DNA of 43,785 nucleotides from an uncultured Chelatococcus sp. (GTDB taxonomy: Bacteria; Pseudomonadota; Alphaproteobacteria; Rhizobiales; Beijerinckiaceae): the NCBI GenBank assembly GCA_937863995.1, contig CALMIK010000094.1, forward strand, positions 1 to 43,785. Direction: 5' to 3'. The position numbers were made by a program, and so were the translations under genes. Position 1 is the first letter of the stretch; each line of letters starts with the position of its first letter. The notes below the pieces were generated by a model. That model did not search any database and was not told where the DNA came from. It was given only the letters and a program-made list of their open reading frames with translations. Below, one piece after another: positions 25,378 to 35,163 of the stretch.

Positions 25378-26271
25378 TCAGCCGTTCAGCAGGCCCGCAT
25401 GCACGAGGGCGCTCTTCAGCTTCGCGCTGGTCGCCTCGGACACGGGCACCATCGGCAGCCGCACCTCGTCGCTCGCGCGCCCGAGCAGCGCCAGCGCGTG
25501 CTTCACCGGCGAGGGGTTGGTGTCGAGGAACAGCCCGGTGTGCAGCGGCAGCAGGCGGTCCTGCAGGGCGAGCGCCGTGGCGTAATCGCCGGAGAGCGCG
25601 GCGCGCATCTGATCGGCGCACTGGCGCGGCGCCACGTTCGACGTCACCGAGATGCAGCCGTGCCCGCCGTGCGCGACCAGGGCGAGCGCCGTGATGTCCT
25701 CGCCGGAGAACTGGAGGAAGTCCGGCCCCAGCACCTGACGCTGGATGCTGACGCGGCCGATGTTGCTGGTCGCGTCCTTCACGCCGGCGATGTTGGGCAA
25801 CTCGTAGAGGCGCGCCATCGTGTCCACGGACATGTCGATGACCGAGCGCGGCGGGATGTTGTAGATGATGATCGGAATGCCGATGGCGTCGTTGATGGCC
25901 TTGAAGTGCTGGTACAGCCCTTCCTGATTCGGCTTGTTGTAATAGGGCGTGACGACGAGCACGCCATCCGCGCCCACCTCTTCGGCGTGGCGGGCGAAAT
26001 CGATGGCCTCCGCGGTGCTGTTGGAGCCGGCGCCGGCGATGACGGGAACGCGGCCGCGCGTTTCCTCGACGGTCCACCTGACGACGTCCTTGTGTTCGTC
26101 GTGGGAGAGGGTCGGGCTCTCGCCGGTGGTGCCCACGGGCACGAGACCGTCGATGCCGCTCTCGATCTGCCACTGGACGAGCGCGCGGAACGCCGCCTCA
26201 TCCACTGCGCCATCGCGGAACGGTGTCACGAGGGCGGTGTAGGAACCCTTGAAGCTCGGATGTGCTGCCAT
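25378..26271 (-). CDS. dapA: 4-hydroxy-tetrahydrodipicolinate synthase
   Basis: DapA condenses pyruvate with aspartate semialdehyde, the committed step to lysine and meso-diaminopimelate. The 297-residue TIM barrel has Schiff-base Lys165 in GVKDAT, Tyr137 and Arg142 in IYNIPPR, and Thr48-Thr49 in [26 protein letters not shown] is also present. GGGGAAG lies six bases before the ATG. It is divergent from the lytic transglycosylase gene, an arrangement I associate with rhizobia. That pairing is sensible because both act on the peptidoglycan stem peptide or strand. Confidence 0.97.
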   Translation of the reverse strand: MAAHPSFKGSYTALVTPFRDGAVDEAAFRALVQWQIESGIDGLVPVGTTGESPTLSHDEHKDVVRWTVEETRGRVPVIAGAGSNSTAEAIDFARHAEEVGADGVLVVTPYYNKPNQEGLYQHFKAINDAIGIPIIIYNIPPRSVIDMSVDTMARLYELPNIAGVKDATSNIGRVSIQRQVLGPDFLQFSGEDITALALVAHGGHGCISVTSNVAPRQCADQMRAALSGDYATALALQDRLLPLHTGLFLDTNPSPVKHALALLGRASDEVRLPMVPVSEATSAKLKSALVHAGLLNG

Positions 26272-26642
26272 GATATCTTCCCCGCGTATGACGGGGACTC
26301 TCCCGGTGAGGCTTGATCTTCAGCTTGTCCCCGGGCGCCGCCCCCACAAGGGCCGCCGCCTGAACGCGGGCTGCTGAAATTCGAATGCGAGTCGAACGAC
26401 AAACGCTACTTAAACACTTGGATACGGATGCGCAAAGGCTCATATTGCAGGCAGGCGGCGATTGGACACCTTTATTGTGCCGCCTTCCGGCCTGCGGGCG
26501 CGGCGCGCGCGATGGTGGTTAACATTTCTTAAATGCCTCGCGGCGAGTATGGGCACGGCGGCAGGCCCGATTCGGCAAACGCCGAGCTGTGGCCGCAAGC
26601 GCGGTCACACTGTCCGCCCGCCCGCTTCAGGGAGATCCGTTG
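26272..26642. other. divergent intergenic region dapA / slt
   Basis: 371 bases without a gene. A hairpin CCCCG/CGGGG (26280-26284, 26292-26296) lies just before dapA. Around 26519-26532 two TTAA half-sites stand six bases apart. An AT-richer stretch at 26385-26440 is the likeliest place for the dapA promoter, though no clean -35/-10 pair was found. Confidence 0.5.
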
Positions 26643-29027
26643 ATGCGACTGCGAACTGGGCTGCTGCTCTCGCTGGCGGTGATCGCCGTCATCCTGGCGC
26701 CCGGACTGCTGCGCGACAGCAGCCGCGACGACGCGGCGCACGATGACGCGGCGCGCACCGGGGCGAGCGCGCCCTCATCAAGCACGCCACCCTCAAGCAC
26801 GCCGCCAGTCGTAGACGCTGCGCAGCCGCTCGAAACTGCCTCCCTGCCGCCGCCGTCCGCGCCGCCCGAGCCGATAGAAATCCGCTGGCCCGAGCCCGAC
26901 GTGGAGGCGTTCCGCGAGGCGCTCGCCTTTTACCGCGCCGGCCACCTGGGCGAAGGCGATACCGCCGCAGCGCGCATCCCCGACGCCGCGACGCGGGACA
27001 CGCTCGAATGGATCGCCATCCGCTCCAGCGGCGCAGCCATCGACATCGCGCGGCTGGAGGCATTCGCCCGCCGCAATCCCGACTGGCCCGGCAGCGCGGC
27101 GCTGCAACGGCGCATCGAAGCCAACTTCCTGCAGGGCAGGCCTTCCTCGGCGCAGGTGGCGGTCAACTTCGCCACGCGCGCACCGGTGACCGACGCCGGG
27201 CGCATCGCTCTCGCCCGCGCGCTCGACGACACCGGACAGGCCGAACAGGGACTAGCCGTCGCGCGCGACCTGTGGCGCACGGAGGCGCTGTCCTCGTCGG
27301 CGCGGCGCGTGCTGTTCGACGCCTACGGCTCCCGCTTCACGGCGGCGGATCACCGCGCGCGCCTCGCCAGCATGCTTGTCGGCGAGCACTGGGAGGCGGC
27401 GGAGGATACCGCTTTGCGCCTCGGCCGCGACGAGCCGGCGCTGGCGGAAGCGTTCAACGCGGTCGCCAAGCGCGCGCGCGACGCCGGCAAGCTGCTCGAC
27501 GCCGTGCCCGCTACCCTGCGAACCTCGCCCGAATATCTGCTCGCCCGCTCGCGCTATGAGCGGCGCGCCAACGACCTGAAAGCGGCGAGCGACACCCTGA
27601 TCCGCGCGGCGGAGCCGAACAAGGCAGCCGTGCTGCTCGCCGCACAGCAGCCGCAGGCAACCTCTGACACGGATGAAGCCGCCGGCGAGGCCGACACGGA
27701 TGTGGCCGAGGCCCAGAAGTCGGCCTCAGAGGATCTGGCGGTGGCCGCCGCTCCCGCTCAGGTTCCGGCCCCGAATGCGACCACGCCGCAGATCAAGATC
27801 ATCGCCGCTCCGGTCCCCGCTGCGACGGGTGAGACTGCAACCGGCAGCGCGCCGGACAATCTGGCGCTCGGCTCGCATTGGGTGCTGGAGCAGCGCCTCG
27901 TGGCCCGCGCGCTGCTCGATGCCGGCAGCTCCAAGGCCGCCTATCAGGTCGCCGCCCTGCCCTTCGCCGTGAGCGAGGCGGACAGGATCGACGCCGCCTT
28001 CTTCGCCGGCTGGATCGCCCTGCGTTTCCTCGACGACGCCGATGCCGCCGCACGTCATTTCACTGACGCCGCACCGCACGCCACCCTGCCGATCTCGGTG
28101 GCCCGCATCGCCTACTGGCGCGGGCGCGCCGCCGAGGCGCAGAAGGACGAGGCCGGCGCCGCCGCGTTCTTCAACCGCGCGGCGGAGCATTCCACGACTT
28201 ACTACGGCCAGCTCGCCCGCGCCCGGCTCGGGCTTCCCGATGTCGCCGTGCGGCCGCTGCCCGAGCCTTCCGACATCGCGCGGCGCGATCTGTCGCAAAT
28301 GCGGGCGGCGCAGGCGGTGCGGCTCCTCATCAAGGCGGGCGAGACCGACCTCATCCTGCCCTTCATGTCCACCATGGCTTCCCGCCTCGACGAAGACCAC
28401 CTGGCGGCGCTGGCCGAACTCGTCGACGAGGCGCAGGATGCGCGCGCGACCCTGATCGTCGGCAAGGCCGCCGCCCATCGCGGCAAGCCCTTCGACGTGC
28501 CCGCGTTCCCGACCTTCGGCATCCCCGAACTCGACGACAGCGCCATCGAGGGACCGATGATCTACGCCATCACCCGGCAGGAGAGCGCCTTCGACGGCAA
28601 GGCGGTCTCGCATGCGGGGGCGCGCGGCCTGATGCAGCTCATGCCCGCCACCGCCCAGGCAACGGCGCGCGCGGCCGGGCTGCCCTACGATCTCACTCGC
28701 CTCACCAGCGACCCGGCCTACAATGCACGGCTGGGCGCGACCCATCTCGGCGATCTGGTCGAGCGCTGGAACGGCTCCTACGTGCTGGCCATCGCCTCCT
28801 ACAACGCGGGGCCGGGCAATGTGCGCAAGTGGATCACCGCCTACGGCGATCCGCGCTCGCCCCAGGTCGACGCCATCGACTGGGTGGAGCGCATCCCGTT
28901 CAGCGAAACGCGCAACTACGTGCAGCGGGTACTGGAGAACCTGCAGGTCTATCGCTCGCGGCTCAACAACGAAACCGCGCTGCTGATCGAGCAGGACCTC
29001 AACCGGGGCCGGCGCACGGCTCCCTGA
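26643..29027 (+). CDS. soluble lytic murein transglycosylase (Slt type)
   Basis: Slt cleaves the MurNAc-GlcNAc bond of peptidoglycan, leaving 1,6-anhydroMurNAc ends. The 794-residue protein has an N-terminal hydrophobic segment (about residues 5-22) and a Pro/Ser/Ala-rich linker. A long helical superhelix region follows, then a C-terminal SLT domain near residues 640-770. The catalytic Glu is in YAITRQESAFD, followed by GARGLMQLMPATA and ASYNAGPGNV. An acidic, Ala-rich insert near 345-400 is not conserved. I chose the ATG at 26643 because GGGAG lies eight bases upstream and MRLRTGLLLSLAV is a good export signal. Confidence 0.94.
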   Translation: MRLRTGLLLSLAVIAVILAPGLLRDSSRDDAAHDDAARTGASAPSSSTPPSSTPPVVDAAQPLETASLPPPSAPPEPIEIRWPEPDVEAFREALAFYRAGHLGEGDTAAARIPDAATRDTLEWIAIRSSGAAIDIARLEAFARRNPDWPGSAALQRRIEANFLQGRPSSAQVAVNFATRAPVTDAGRIALARALDDTGQAEQGLAVARDLWRTEALSSSARRVLFDAYGSRFTAADHRARLASMLVGEHWEAAEDTALRLGRDEPALAEAFNAVAKRARDAGKLLDAVPATLRTSPEYLLARSRYERRANDLKAASDTLIRAAEPNKAAVLLAAQQPQATSDTDEAAGEADTDVAEAQKSASEDLAVAAAPAQVPAPNATTPQIKIIAAPVPAATGETATGSAPDNLALGSHWVLEQRLVARALLDAGSSKAAYQVAALPFAVSEADRIDAAFFAGWIALRFLDDADAAARHFTDAAPHATLPISVARIAYWRGRAAEAQKDEAGAAAFFNRAAEHSTTYYGQLARARLGLPDVAVRPLPEPSDIARRDLSQMRAAQAVRLLIKAGETDLILPFMSTMASRLDEDHLAALAELVDEAQDARATLIVGKAAAHRGKPFDVPAFPTFGIPELDDSAIEGPMIYAITRQESAFDGKAVSHAGARGLMQLMPATAQATARAAGLPYDLTRLTSDPAYNARLGATHLGDLVERWNGSYVLAIASYNAGPGNVRKWITAYGDPRSPQVDAIDWVERIPFSETRNYVQRVLENLQVYRSRLNNETALLIEQDLNRGRRTAP

Positions 29028-29163
29028 AACCGCCCCGCACCTGAGAAAAATCAAGGAACTGGCGGCCACGGGTAGTATTGTGGTCATACTGGGCGGCTAT
29101 GATCCGGCCACCCGGGAGATTCAAGGCTGGCGTAAGACCGGCCGTCACGTTCGAGAGGAAAAC

Positions 29164-30126
29164 ATGAGCGCACCTGAGCCTGTGCAGCAATCCGTGCACG
29201 AGCCCGCCCGGGAAGCAGCCGCCGTCCAGCATCCGCATGACGCGCGCTTTCGCGATGTCTACGTGTCCGCCAAGGACGGGCTGAAGCTGCATGTGCGCGA
29301 ATACGGCCCGTCCGTGAGCGATTATCCCGCCGTCGTCTGCCTGCCGGGCATGGCGCGCACGGCAGCGGATTTCCACGACCTCGCCGAACTGCTCGCCAAC
29401 GATCCGCACCGGCCGCATCGCGTCGTTTGCGTCGATTATCGCGGGCGCGGCCTGTCGGACTGGGACCCGGACTGGACCCACTACAACCCCTATGTCGAGA
29501 TCGACGACCTGCAGCAGGTGCTGTCGGCGCTCGGCATCGCCAAGGCGATTTTCGTCGGCACGTCGCGCGGCGGGCTTCTGGTGCTCGGCCTCGTCGGCAT
29601 CGCGCCCGAGCTGATCCACGCCGTGGTGTTCAACGACGTCGGGCCGGTCGTCGAGCCGCAGGGCCTTGTGCGCATCCGCGGCTATCTGGGCAAGATGCCG
29701 GAGCCCGCCAACTACGACGAGGCGATCGACATCCTGCGGAGCTTTCAGGATGCGCAGTTTCCCGGCCTCGACGCGCGCGACTGGGCGGCTCTGGCGCACG
29801 GCACCTGGCATGAAGCCGATGGCGGCCTGAAGCTCGCCTACGATCCGGCGCTGCGCAAAACGCTGGAAGGCGTCGATCTGGAAAAAGCCGCCCCGCCGCT
29901 ATGGGCCATGTTCGAGGGGCTGAAGCACGTGCCGATTCTCGCCGTGCGCGGCGAAACCTCCGATATCCTGCGCGCCGACACATTCGCGGAAATGCAGGCG
30001 CGGCACGATAACCTCGAAACGCTGCTCATTCCCGGGCAGGGACACACGCCCGTGTTCACCCACCCGGAAGTCAGCGGCCCGATCGCGAGCTTCATCAACC
30101 GTGTCAGCACGCCGCTGGGCGGCTGA
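29164..30126 (+). CDS. alpha/beta hydrolase
   Basis: A 320-residue alpha/beta-hydrolase-fold protein. The nucleophile elbow is GTSRGG (Ser in G-x-S-x-G), the oxyanion strand is VVCLPGMART, and the catalytic His is in GQGHTPVF near the end. CVDYRGRGLSD is the usual strand-4 motif. No signal peptide is seen after the chosen start, so it is probably cytoplasmic. The substrate cannot be told from the sequence. GAGAGGAAA precedes the ATG at 29164; an in-frame extension to 29080 lacks conserved sequence. It follows slt after 136 bases and converges on the MBL gene six bases away. Confidence 0.88.
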   Translation: MSAPEPVQQSVHEPAREAAAVQHPHDARFRDVYVSAKDGLKLHVREYGPSVSDYPAVVCLPGMARTAADFHDLAELLANDPHRPHRVVCVDYRGRGLSDWDPDWTHYNPYVEIDDLQQVLSALGIAKAIFVGTSRGGLLVLGLVGIAPELIHAVVFNDVGPVVEPQGLVRIRGYLGKMPEPANYDEAIDILRSFQDAQFPGLDARDWAALAHGTWHEADGGLKLAYDPALRKTLEGVDLEKAAPPLWAMFEGLKHVPILAVRGETSDILRADTFAEMQARHDNLETLLIPGQGHTPVFTHPEVSGPIASFINRVSTPLGG

Positions 30127-30132
30127 CACCGG

Positions 30133-30975
30133 TCACAGGCCGATGCGCAACCCGTCGTAGGCCGCCTCGACACCGTCGGGCAAGCGGGCGCTCAATTCTT
30201 CGTGGTCGAGATCGGCATGCAGGTCGGTGAGCAGCGCCCGGCGCGGGCGCACCTCGCGGATGAGCGCCAGCGCGTCGTCCAGCGAGAAATGCGATGGATG
30301 CGGCGTGTAGCGTAACGCATCGACGATCAGCAGATCGAGGCCGCGCAGCAGGTCGATGCCGGCCTGCGGCACCCGCTTCACATCCGGCATGTAGGCGAAA
30401 GCCTTGTCTTCGGCTTCGAAACGGAAGCCGAGACTGTCGATGTCGCCGTGATTGACGCGGACCGGCAGCACATCGACCGCACCGCCCGCCCCTGTGAACG
30501 ACACCGGCACGGCATGCTCCAGCAGATGGGCGGCGAGGATCGGCGGATACCCGCTGCCGGGAGGCGTGGCGAAGCAATAGCCGAAACGCTCGCGCAGTAG
30601 CGCCAGCGTATGCGCATCGGCGTAGACGTCGAGCCGGCGGCGCATGCCCAGCGCCACCGCGCGCAGATCGTCGATGCCATGGGTGTGGTCGGCGTGCTCG
30701 TGGGTGTAGAGCACCGCGTCGAGATGCGACACATCCGCCGCGAGCAGCTGTTCGCGCAGGTCCGGCCCGGTATCGACGAGCAGCCCGGTTTCGCCCTCGG
30801 CACCCCGTCGCGCGACGTGGATGGAGCAGCGCAGCCGGCGGTTTTTCGGATTGGCGGGATCGCACGCGCCCCAGTCACCCGTGATTCCCGCGTCCCGGGC
30901 TTTGGCGCCCGCGCCCCCAACCCTCGGCACGCCGGCGGACGAGCCGCACCCGAGGATGGTGACGGTGAAGGTCAT
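30133..30975 (-). CDS. MBL-fold metal-dependent hydrolase (PhnP-like)
   Basis: A 280-residue metallo-beta-lactamase-fold protein with the metal motif YTHEHADHTHG and LLVDTGPDLREQLL before it. VNHGDIDSLGFRFE and TDLHADLDHEEL also contribute ligands. The N-terminal LGCGSSAGVPR and RCSIHV segments resemble the PhnP phosphodiesterase group. It is the last gene of the metG-tatD-MBL set, starting inside the tatD stop codon (four-base overlap). This neighbourhood is common in rhizobia, but the substrate is not known. Confidence 0.9.
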   Translation of the reverse strand: MTFTVTILGCGSSAGVPRVGGAGAKARDAGITGDWGACDPANPKNRRLRCSIHVARRGAEGETGLLVDTGPDLREQLLAADVSHLDAVLYTHEHADHTHGIDDLRAVALGMRRRLDVYADAHTLALLRERFGYCFATPPGSGYPPILAAHLLEHAVPVSFTGAGGAVDVLPVRVNHGDIDSLGFRFEAEDKAFAYMPDVKRVPQAGIDLLRGLDLLIVDALRYTPHPSHFSLDDALALIREVRPRRALLTDLHADLDHEELSARLPDGVEAAYDGLRIGL

Positions 30976-31769
30976 GCCGCCAAACTTCCCGCCAGCCTGT
31001 CCTGCCCGACCTTGTTGAACAAGCGGCGGAAGTTCTCCGTCGTCTGGCGGGCGAGCACGAGATCGCTCACCCCGCGCAGCTCGGCGAGCGCCTTAGCGGT
31101 GTGCGCCACGAAAGCCGGTTCGTTACGCTTGCCGCGATGCGGCTCGGGCGCGAGGTACGGCGCATCCGTCTCCACCAGCAGGCGGTCGAGCGGGATGCTG
31201 CCGGCGATCTCGCGCAGCTCCGCCGATTTCTTGAACGTGATGATGCCCGAAAACGAAACGTAGAGCCCAAGCCGCACGCCCGTCTCCGCCAGCGCCGCGC
31301 CGGACGTGAAGCAGTGCAGCACCGCCGTGAAACGGCCCTTGGCCATTTCCTCCGTGAGGATAGCGATCATGTCGTCATCGGCGTTGCGGGAATGGATGAC
31401 GAGCGGCAGGCCGGTGGCGCGCGCCGCCGCGATGTGCCGCAGGAACACCGCGCGCTGAACATCGGCGCTGTCGCGCTCGTAGAAATAGTCGAGGCCGGCC
31501 TCGCCAATGGCGATGCAGCGCGGGTGCGCGGCGGGCGCGACGATTTCCTCCAGCGTCACGTCGGGCTCATCCTTGGCCTGCATCGGGTGCGTGCCGATGG
31601 AGAAGAACACGCCCGGATGCGCCTCGGCGATGGCGCGGTACGTGGCCTGCTCGCGCACGCGCGTCGAGATGGTCAGCACCTGCCCCACGCCCGCGGCGGC
31701 CGTGCGCGCCAGAACGTCGTTGAGCTCCCCCGAGAAATAGTCGAGGTGGCAATGCGAATCGACCAGCAT
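30972..31769 (-). CDS. tatD: TatD family metal-dependent deoxyribonuclease
   Basis: A 265-residue TatD-type TIM-barrel hydrolase. Metal ligands appear in order: DSHCHLD at residues 4-10, GEAGLDYFYE, LVIHSRNAD, VLHCFTSG and VETDAPYLAPEP. Family members act as 3'-5' exonucleases or D-Tyr-tRNA-like hydrolases; the E. coli YcfH branch, next to holB and tmk, is the closest context. The start overlaps the metG stop by one base (TGATG) and its stop overlaps the MBL gene. Confidence 0.94.
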   Translation of the reverse strand: MLVDSHCHLDYFSGELNDVLARTAAAGVGQVLTISTRVREQATYRAIAEAHPGVFFSIGTHPMQAKDEPDVTLEEIVAPAAHPRCIAIGEAGLDYFYERDSADVQRAVFLRHIAAARATGLPLVIHSRNADDDMIAILTEEMAKGRFTAVLHCFTSGAALAETGVRLGLYVSFSGIITFKKSAELREIAGSIPLDRLLVETDAPYLAPEPHRGKRNEPAFVAHTAKALAELRGVSDLVLARQTTENFRRLFNKVGQDRLAGSLAA

Positions 31770-33325
31770 CAGATGTCGCTCCCGCTTTCCGGCTCGACAT
31801 AGCGCGGGAAGACGCCAACCGGCTCAGGCAGCACCGTGCCCGGCGCGATGCGCCCGGCTGCGCCGAGAGCCGCGAAATCGCGCGCGTCCGCGGGGATCGC
31901 CAGCAGGTCGAGCAGCCTGACCGCGGCAGCGGGCGTGGCGATCTGGGCGAAGATCGCCACCTGTCGCAACACTTCCGCCGTGACGTAGAGAACGGTATCG
32001 GCGCGGGCAGGGTCGGTCTTGCGCAACGCCCACGGCGCCTGGGCGGCGAAGTAGCGGTTGGCGTCCCCCACCACCGACCACACGTCGGCGAGGATGGCGT
32101 GCACGGCGAAATCCCCGATGGCCGCGCGCGCCTTCGCCAGCAACCCGTCCGCCGAGGCGAGCAACGTCTCGTCGGCTTCCGTGAGCGGGCCGGGGGCCGG
32201 CAACACACCGCCGAGGTTCTTGGCGATGATCGACAGCGAGCGCTGGGCGAGGTTGCCGAGATCGTTGGCGAGGTCGGCGTTGATGCGGTTGACGATCGCC
32301 TCGTGGCTGTAGCTGCCGTCCTGGCCGAAGGGCACCTCGCGCAGCAGGAAGTAGCGCAGCTGGTCGGTGCCGTAAGCTTTGGCGAGGCCGATGGGGTCGA
32401 TGACGTTGCCGACCGACTTCGACATCTTCTCGCCGCGGTTGAACAGGAAGCCGTGGCCGAAAACGCGCTTGGGCAGCGGCAGCCCGGCCGAGATCAGGAA
32501 CGCCGGCCAGTACACCGCGTGAAAGCGGGTAATGTCCTTGCCGATGATATGCGCATCCGCCGGCCAGAAGCGCCAGTCCGCGTCGTTCTCGTCGGGGAAG
32601 CCGACGCCGGTGAGGTAGTTCGTCAGCGCGTCGACCCACACGTACATGACATGGCCGGGCGCGTCCGGCACCGGCACGCCCCATGACAGCGTCGTGCGCG
32701 AGATCGACAGGTCCTGCAGCCCGCCCTTGACGAAGTTCACCACCTCGTTGCGGCGGCTGTCGGGGCCGATGAAATCGGGATGCGTCTCATAATAGGCGAG
32801 CAGGCGGTTCTGATAGGCCGAGAGGCGGAAAAACCAGGTCTGCTCCTGCGTCCACTCCACGGGCGTGCCCTGCGGCCCATAGCGCACGCCGTCGCGCACC
32901 GTGGTCTCGCTCTCGTCGTAGAACGCTTCGTCGCGCACCGAGTACCAGCCGGCATAGGTGTCGAGGAAGATGTCCCCGGCCGCCTTCATGCGCCGCCACA
33001 ACTCCTGCGACGCCGCGTAGTGCGCCGGCTCGGTGGTGCGGATGAAACGGTCGCGCGAGATGTCGAGCGCGTCCGCCATGACGACGAACTGCGCCGTGTG
33101 GCGGTCGGACAGCTCGTTGGGGCTGATGCCTTCCTTGGCCGCCGTCTGCGCCATCTTCAGGCCGTGCTCGTCGACGCCGGTCATGAAGAAGACGTCATAT
33201 CCGTCGAGCCGCTTGAAGCGCGCGATGGCATCGGTCGCGATCGCCTCGTAGGCGTGGCCGATGTGGGGCGCCCCATTGGGGTAGGATATGGCGGTGGTGA
33301 TGTAGAAGGTATCGGAATCGGCCAT
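31769..33325 (-). CDS. metG: methionyl-tRNA synthetase
   Basis: MetRS charges initiator and elongator tRNA-Met. The 518-residue class I enzyme has PHIGHAYE (residues 20-27) and [10 protein letters not shown] (298-307). The connective peptide has no Cys-x2-Cys zinc knuckles, so this is the short zinc-free form without the C-terminal EMAP-like domain, as usual in alphaproteobacteria. The anticodon-binding domain fills the last 160 residues. It follows holB after 24 bases and is one base into tatD, inside the seven-gene leftward operon. Confidence 0.97.
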   Translation of the reverse strand: MADSDTFYITTAISYPNGAPHIGHAYEAIATDAIARFKRLDGYDVFFMTGVDEHGLKMAQTAAKEGISPNELSDRHTAQFVVMADALDISRDRFIRTTEPAHYAASQELWRRMKAAGDIFLDTYAGWYSVRDEAFYDESETTVRDGVRYGPQGTPVEWTQEQTWFFRLSAYQNRLLAYYETHPDFIGPDSRRNEVVNFVKGGLQDLSISRTTLSWGVPVPDAPGHVMYVWVDALTNYLTGVGFPDENDADWRFWPADAHIIGKDITRFHAVYWPAFLISAGLPLPKRVFGHGFLFNRGEKMSKSVGNVIDPIGLAKAYGTDQLRYFLLREVPFGQDGSYSHEAIVNRINADLANDLGNLAQRSLSIIAKNLGGVLPAPGPLTEADETLLASADGLLAKARAAIGDFAVHAILADVWSVVGDANRYFAAQAPWALRKTDPARADTVLYVTAEVLRQVAIFAQIATPAAAVRLLDLLAIPADARDFAALGAAGRIAPGTVLPEPVGVFPRYVEPESGSDI

Positions 33326-33349
33326 CAGTCTCTGCCAGAAAATCGAAGG

Positions 33350-34441
33350 TCATGCGGCGGGCGTGCCGGACCGCCCCGCCGGGATCGCATGTCCAAGATC
33401 GCCGAAGAGGGTGAGGACCAGCGGACGACGGTCCAGATTGAGCACCTGCGTCTCGCGCGCCGAGCGTGCGATGTTGTCCCACACCTCGACGAAACGCGCA
33501 AGGTGAGCCGGCCCCAGCATCGCCCGTTTATGGATGAGTTCCGCGATCCAGTCATGCACCGTGGACATGAGCACAGCGAAATCCGCCTCGGCGTCGCGGC
33601 CGGTCATGGCCTCGGCCAGTTCGAGCACGGCGGCGGGGTCGCTCTCGGGCAGGCGGTCCAGCATGGCGCGCACGCGCTCCACCAACGCGATGGTGTGGGC
33701 GTCCACGAGGCCGAGCGCCGCGCGCACCGATCCGCGCGACAGCGCCGCCGCCCGACTGAGCGCCGCCTCGTCCACGTCGCCGAAGGGGGACGGCAGGGCG
33801 CGCACCGCGCGCGCCACATCGGCCTCGGGCAACGGGCGCAGCAGCAGGCGCCGGCAACGCGAGCGGATCGTCGCCAGCGTGCGCCCCGGCGCATGGGCGA
33901 CAAGCAGGAACAGCGCGCGCGGCGGCGGCTCCTCGATGACCTTGAGCAGCGCGTTGGCGCTGGCAATGTTGAGATCCTCGACCGAGTCGACGATGCAGAT
34001 GCGGTAGCCGTCGTTGCCGGCGGTCGAGGCGAACAGCGCCAGCGCGCGCCGCACCGCATCGACGGGGATGACCGTCGACGCCGCCTTCTTGTCGGTGGCG
34101 GGCGCGCGGCGCAGCACGACGAGATTGGGGTGGGAGAGCGCCGCGATCTTGGCCGCCACACCATGAGCCGCGCCGCTCGCCGCATCGGTGGCCAGCGTGC
34201 GCGCATCGCGCACCGCCTGCGCCTGCGGATCGGTGTGGGTGAGCAGGAAGCGCGCCGCGCGGTATGCGAACGTGGCCTTGCCGATGCCCTGCGGGCCGCC
34301 GATCAGCCAGGCGTGGTGCATCCGCCCGGAGCGGTAGGCGTCGAGGAATTCGCGCTCGGCCTCCTCCAGCCCGAACAGCGCATCGCGCACGCGCGGATGC
34401 GGCGCGCCGGGAAACTGGTCGGGTTCTGCGTCTGAGGTCAT
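33350..34441 (-). CDS. holB: DNA polymerase III subunit delta'
   Basis: Delta' is the rigid stator of the clamp loader. The 363-residue AAA+ protein has GGPQGIGKAT at residues 48-57, VDSVEDLNIASANALLKVIEEPP, and the SRC motif in TIRSRCRRL. The four-cysteine zinc module of the E. coli protein is absent; only two cysteines occur in the whole sequence. The start overlaps the tmk stop by four bases, the classic tmk-holB arrangement. The C-terminal domain is variable but has normal length. Confidence 0.93.
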   Translation of the reverse strand: MTSDAEPDQFPGAPHPRVRDALFGLEEAEREFLDAYRSGRMHHAWLIGGPQGIGKATFAYRAARFLLTHTDPQAQAVRDARTLATDAASGAAHGVAAKIAALSHPNLVVLRRAPATDKKAASTVIPVDAVRRALALFASTAGNDGYRICIVDSVEDLNIASANALLKVIEEPPPRALFLLVAHAPGRTLATIRSRCRRLLLRPLPEADVARAVRALPSPFGDVDEAALSRAAALSRGSVRAALGLVDAHTIALVERVRAMLDRLPESDPAAVLELAEAMTGRDAEADFAVLMSTVHDWIAELIHKRAMLGPAHLARFVEVWDNIARSARETQVLNLDRRPLVLTLFGDLGHAIPAGRSGTPAA

Positions 34442-35163
34442 GCGCTGGCGGGATCGGGCGTCTCGAGGAGCGTTTCTGGCGGCGCGGACGCGGCGTCCGC
34501 CTCCTTGTTTGACGCCGAAAGCAGACGCGCGTCAACCTCGCGCCAGATGCTCTCCTCCACCGCGTCCACCGGCGCATCGGCGGCGATCACCGCGCAGCGC
34601 CCCGGCTCTGCGGCGGCGATGGCGAGAAAGCGCGCCCTGAGATCGCGGTGGAACGCCGGCGCCTCGCCCTCGAACCGGTCGGTGGTTTCGCCGCGCGCTT
34701 CCCGGCGCGCATCCGCCCGCGCCAGCCCGACTTCCGGCGGCAGATCGAGGATGAGGGTGAGGTCGGGCCGCGTGTCGCCGACCACGATGCGCTCCAGCGC
34801 ACGCAGGATCTCGGGCTCGGGCTCGCCGCTCGCGCCCTGGTAGGCGGTGGTGGAATCGCTGAAACGGTCGCAGATGACCCACGCGCCCCGCGCCAGCGCC
34901 GGGCGGATCAACTTGTCGAGATGGTCGATGCGCGCTGCCGAGAACAGCAGCGCTTCCGCCATCGGCCCGAAATCGCGCGTGCGGCCGGCGAGGATTGCCT
35001 CGCGGATGGCTTCGGCGCGCGGAGAGCCGCCGGGTTCGCGCGTCGTCACCACCTCGATGCCCCGGGCCTGAAGGCGCGCGGCCAAGCGCAGCATCTGGGT
35101 GGACTTGCCGACCCCCTCGCCGCCCTCCAGCGTGATGAAACGCCCGCTTCCGGCTTCGCTCAT
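34438..35163 (-). CDS. tmk: thymidylate kinase
   Basis: Tmk phosphorylates dTMP to dTDP. The 241-residue protein has the P-loop EGGEGVGKST (residues 13-22), TREPGGSPRAE, CDRFSDSTTAYQG and the arginine-rich LID DARREARGETTDRFE. The ATG at 35163 overlaps the dacC stop by four bases and is preferred to an upstream codon at 35205 inside dacC. The last 25 residues, after the conserved core, are an Ala/Glu-rich tail with no counterpart in E. coli. Confidence 0.96.
   Translation of the reverse strand: MSEAGSGRFITLEGGEGVGKSTQMLRLAARLQARGIEVVTTREPGGSPRAEAIREAILAGRTRDFGPMAEALLFSAARIDHLDKLIRPALARGAWVICDRFSDSTTAYQGASGEPEPEILRALERIVVGDTRPDLTLILDLPPEVGLARADARREARGETTDRFEGEAPAFHRDLRARFLAIAAAEPGRCAVIAADAPVDAVEESIWREVDARLLSASNKEADAASAPPETLLETPDPASA

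Noticed and set aside
26519..26532. TTAA-N6-TTAA as a CtrA binding site
   Set aside because: The CtrA consensus has seven bases between half-sites. Six is off register and the surrounding bases do not improve it.
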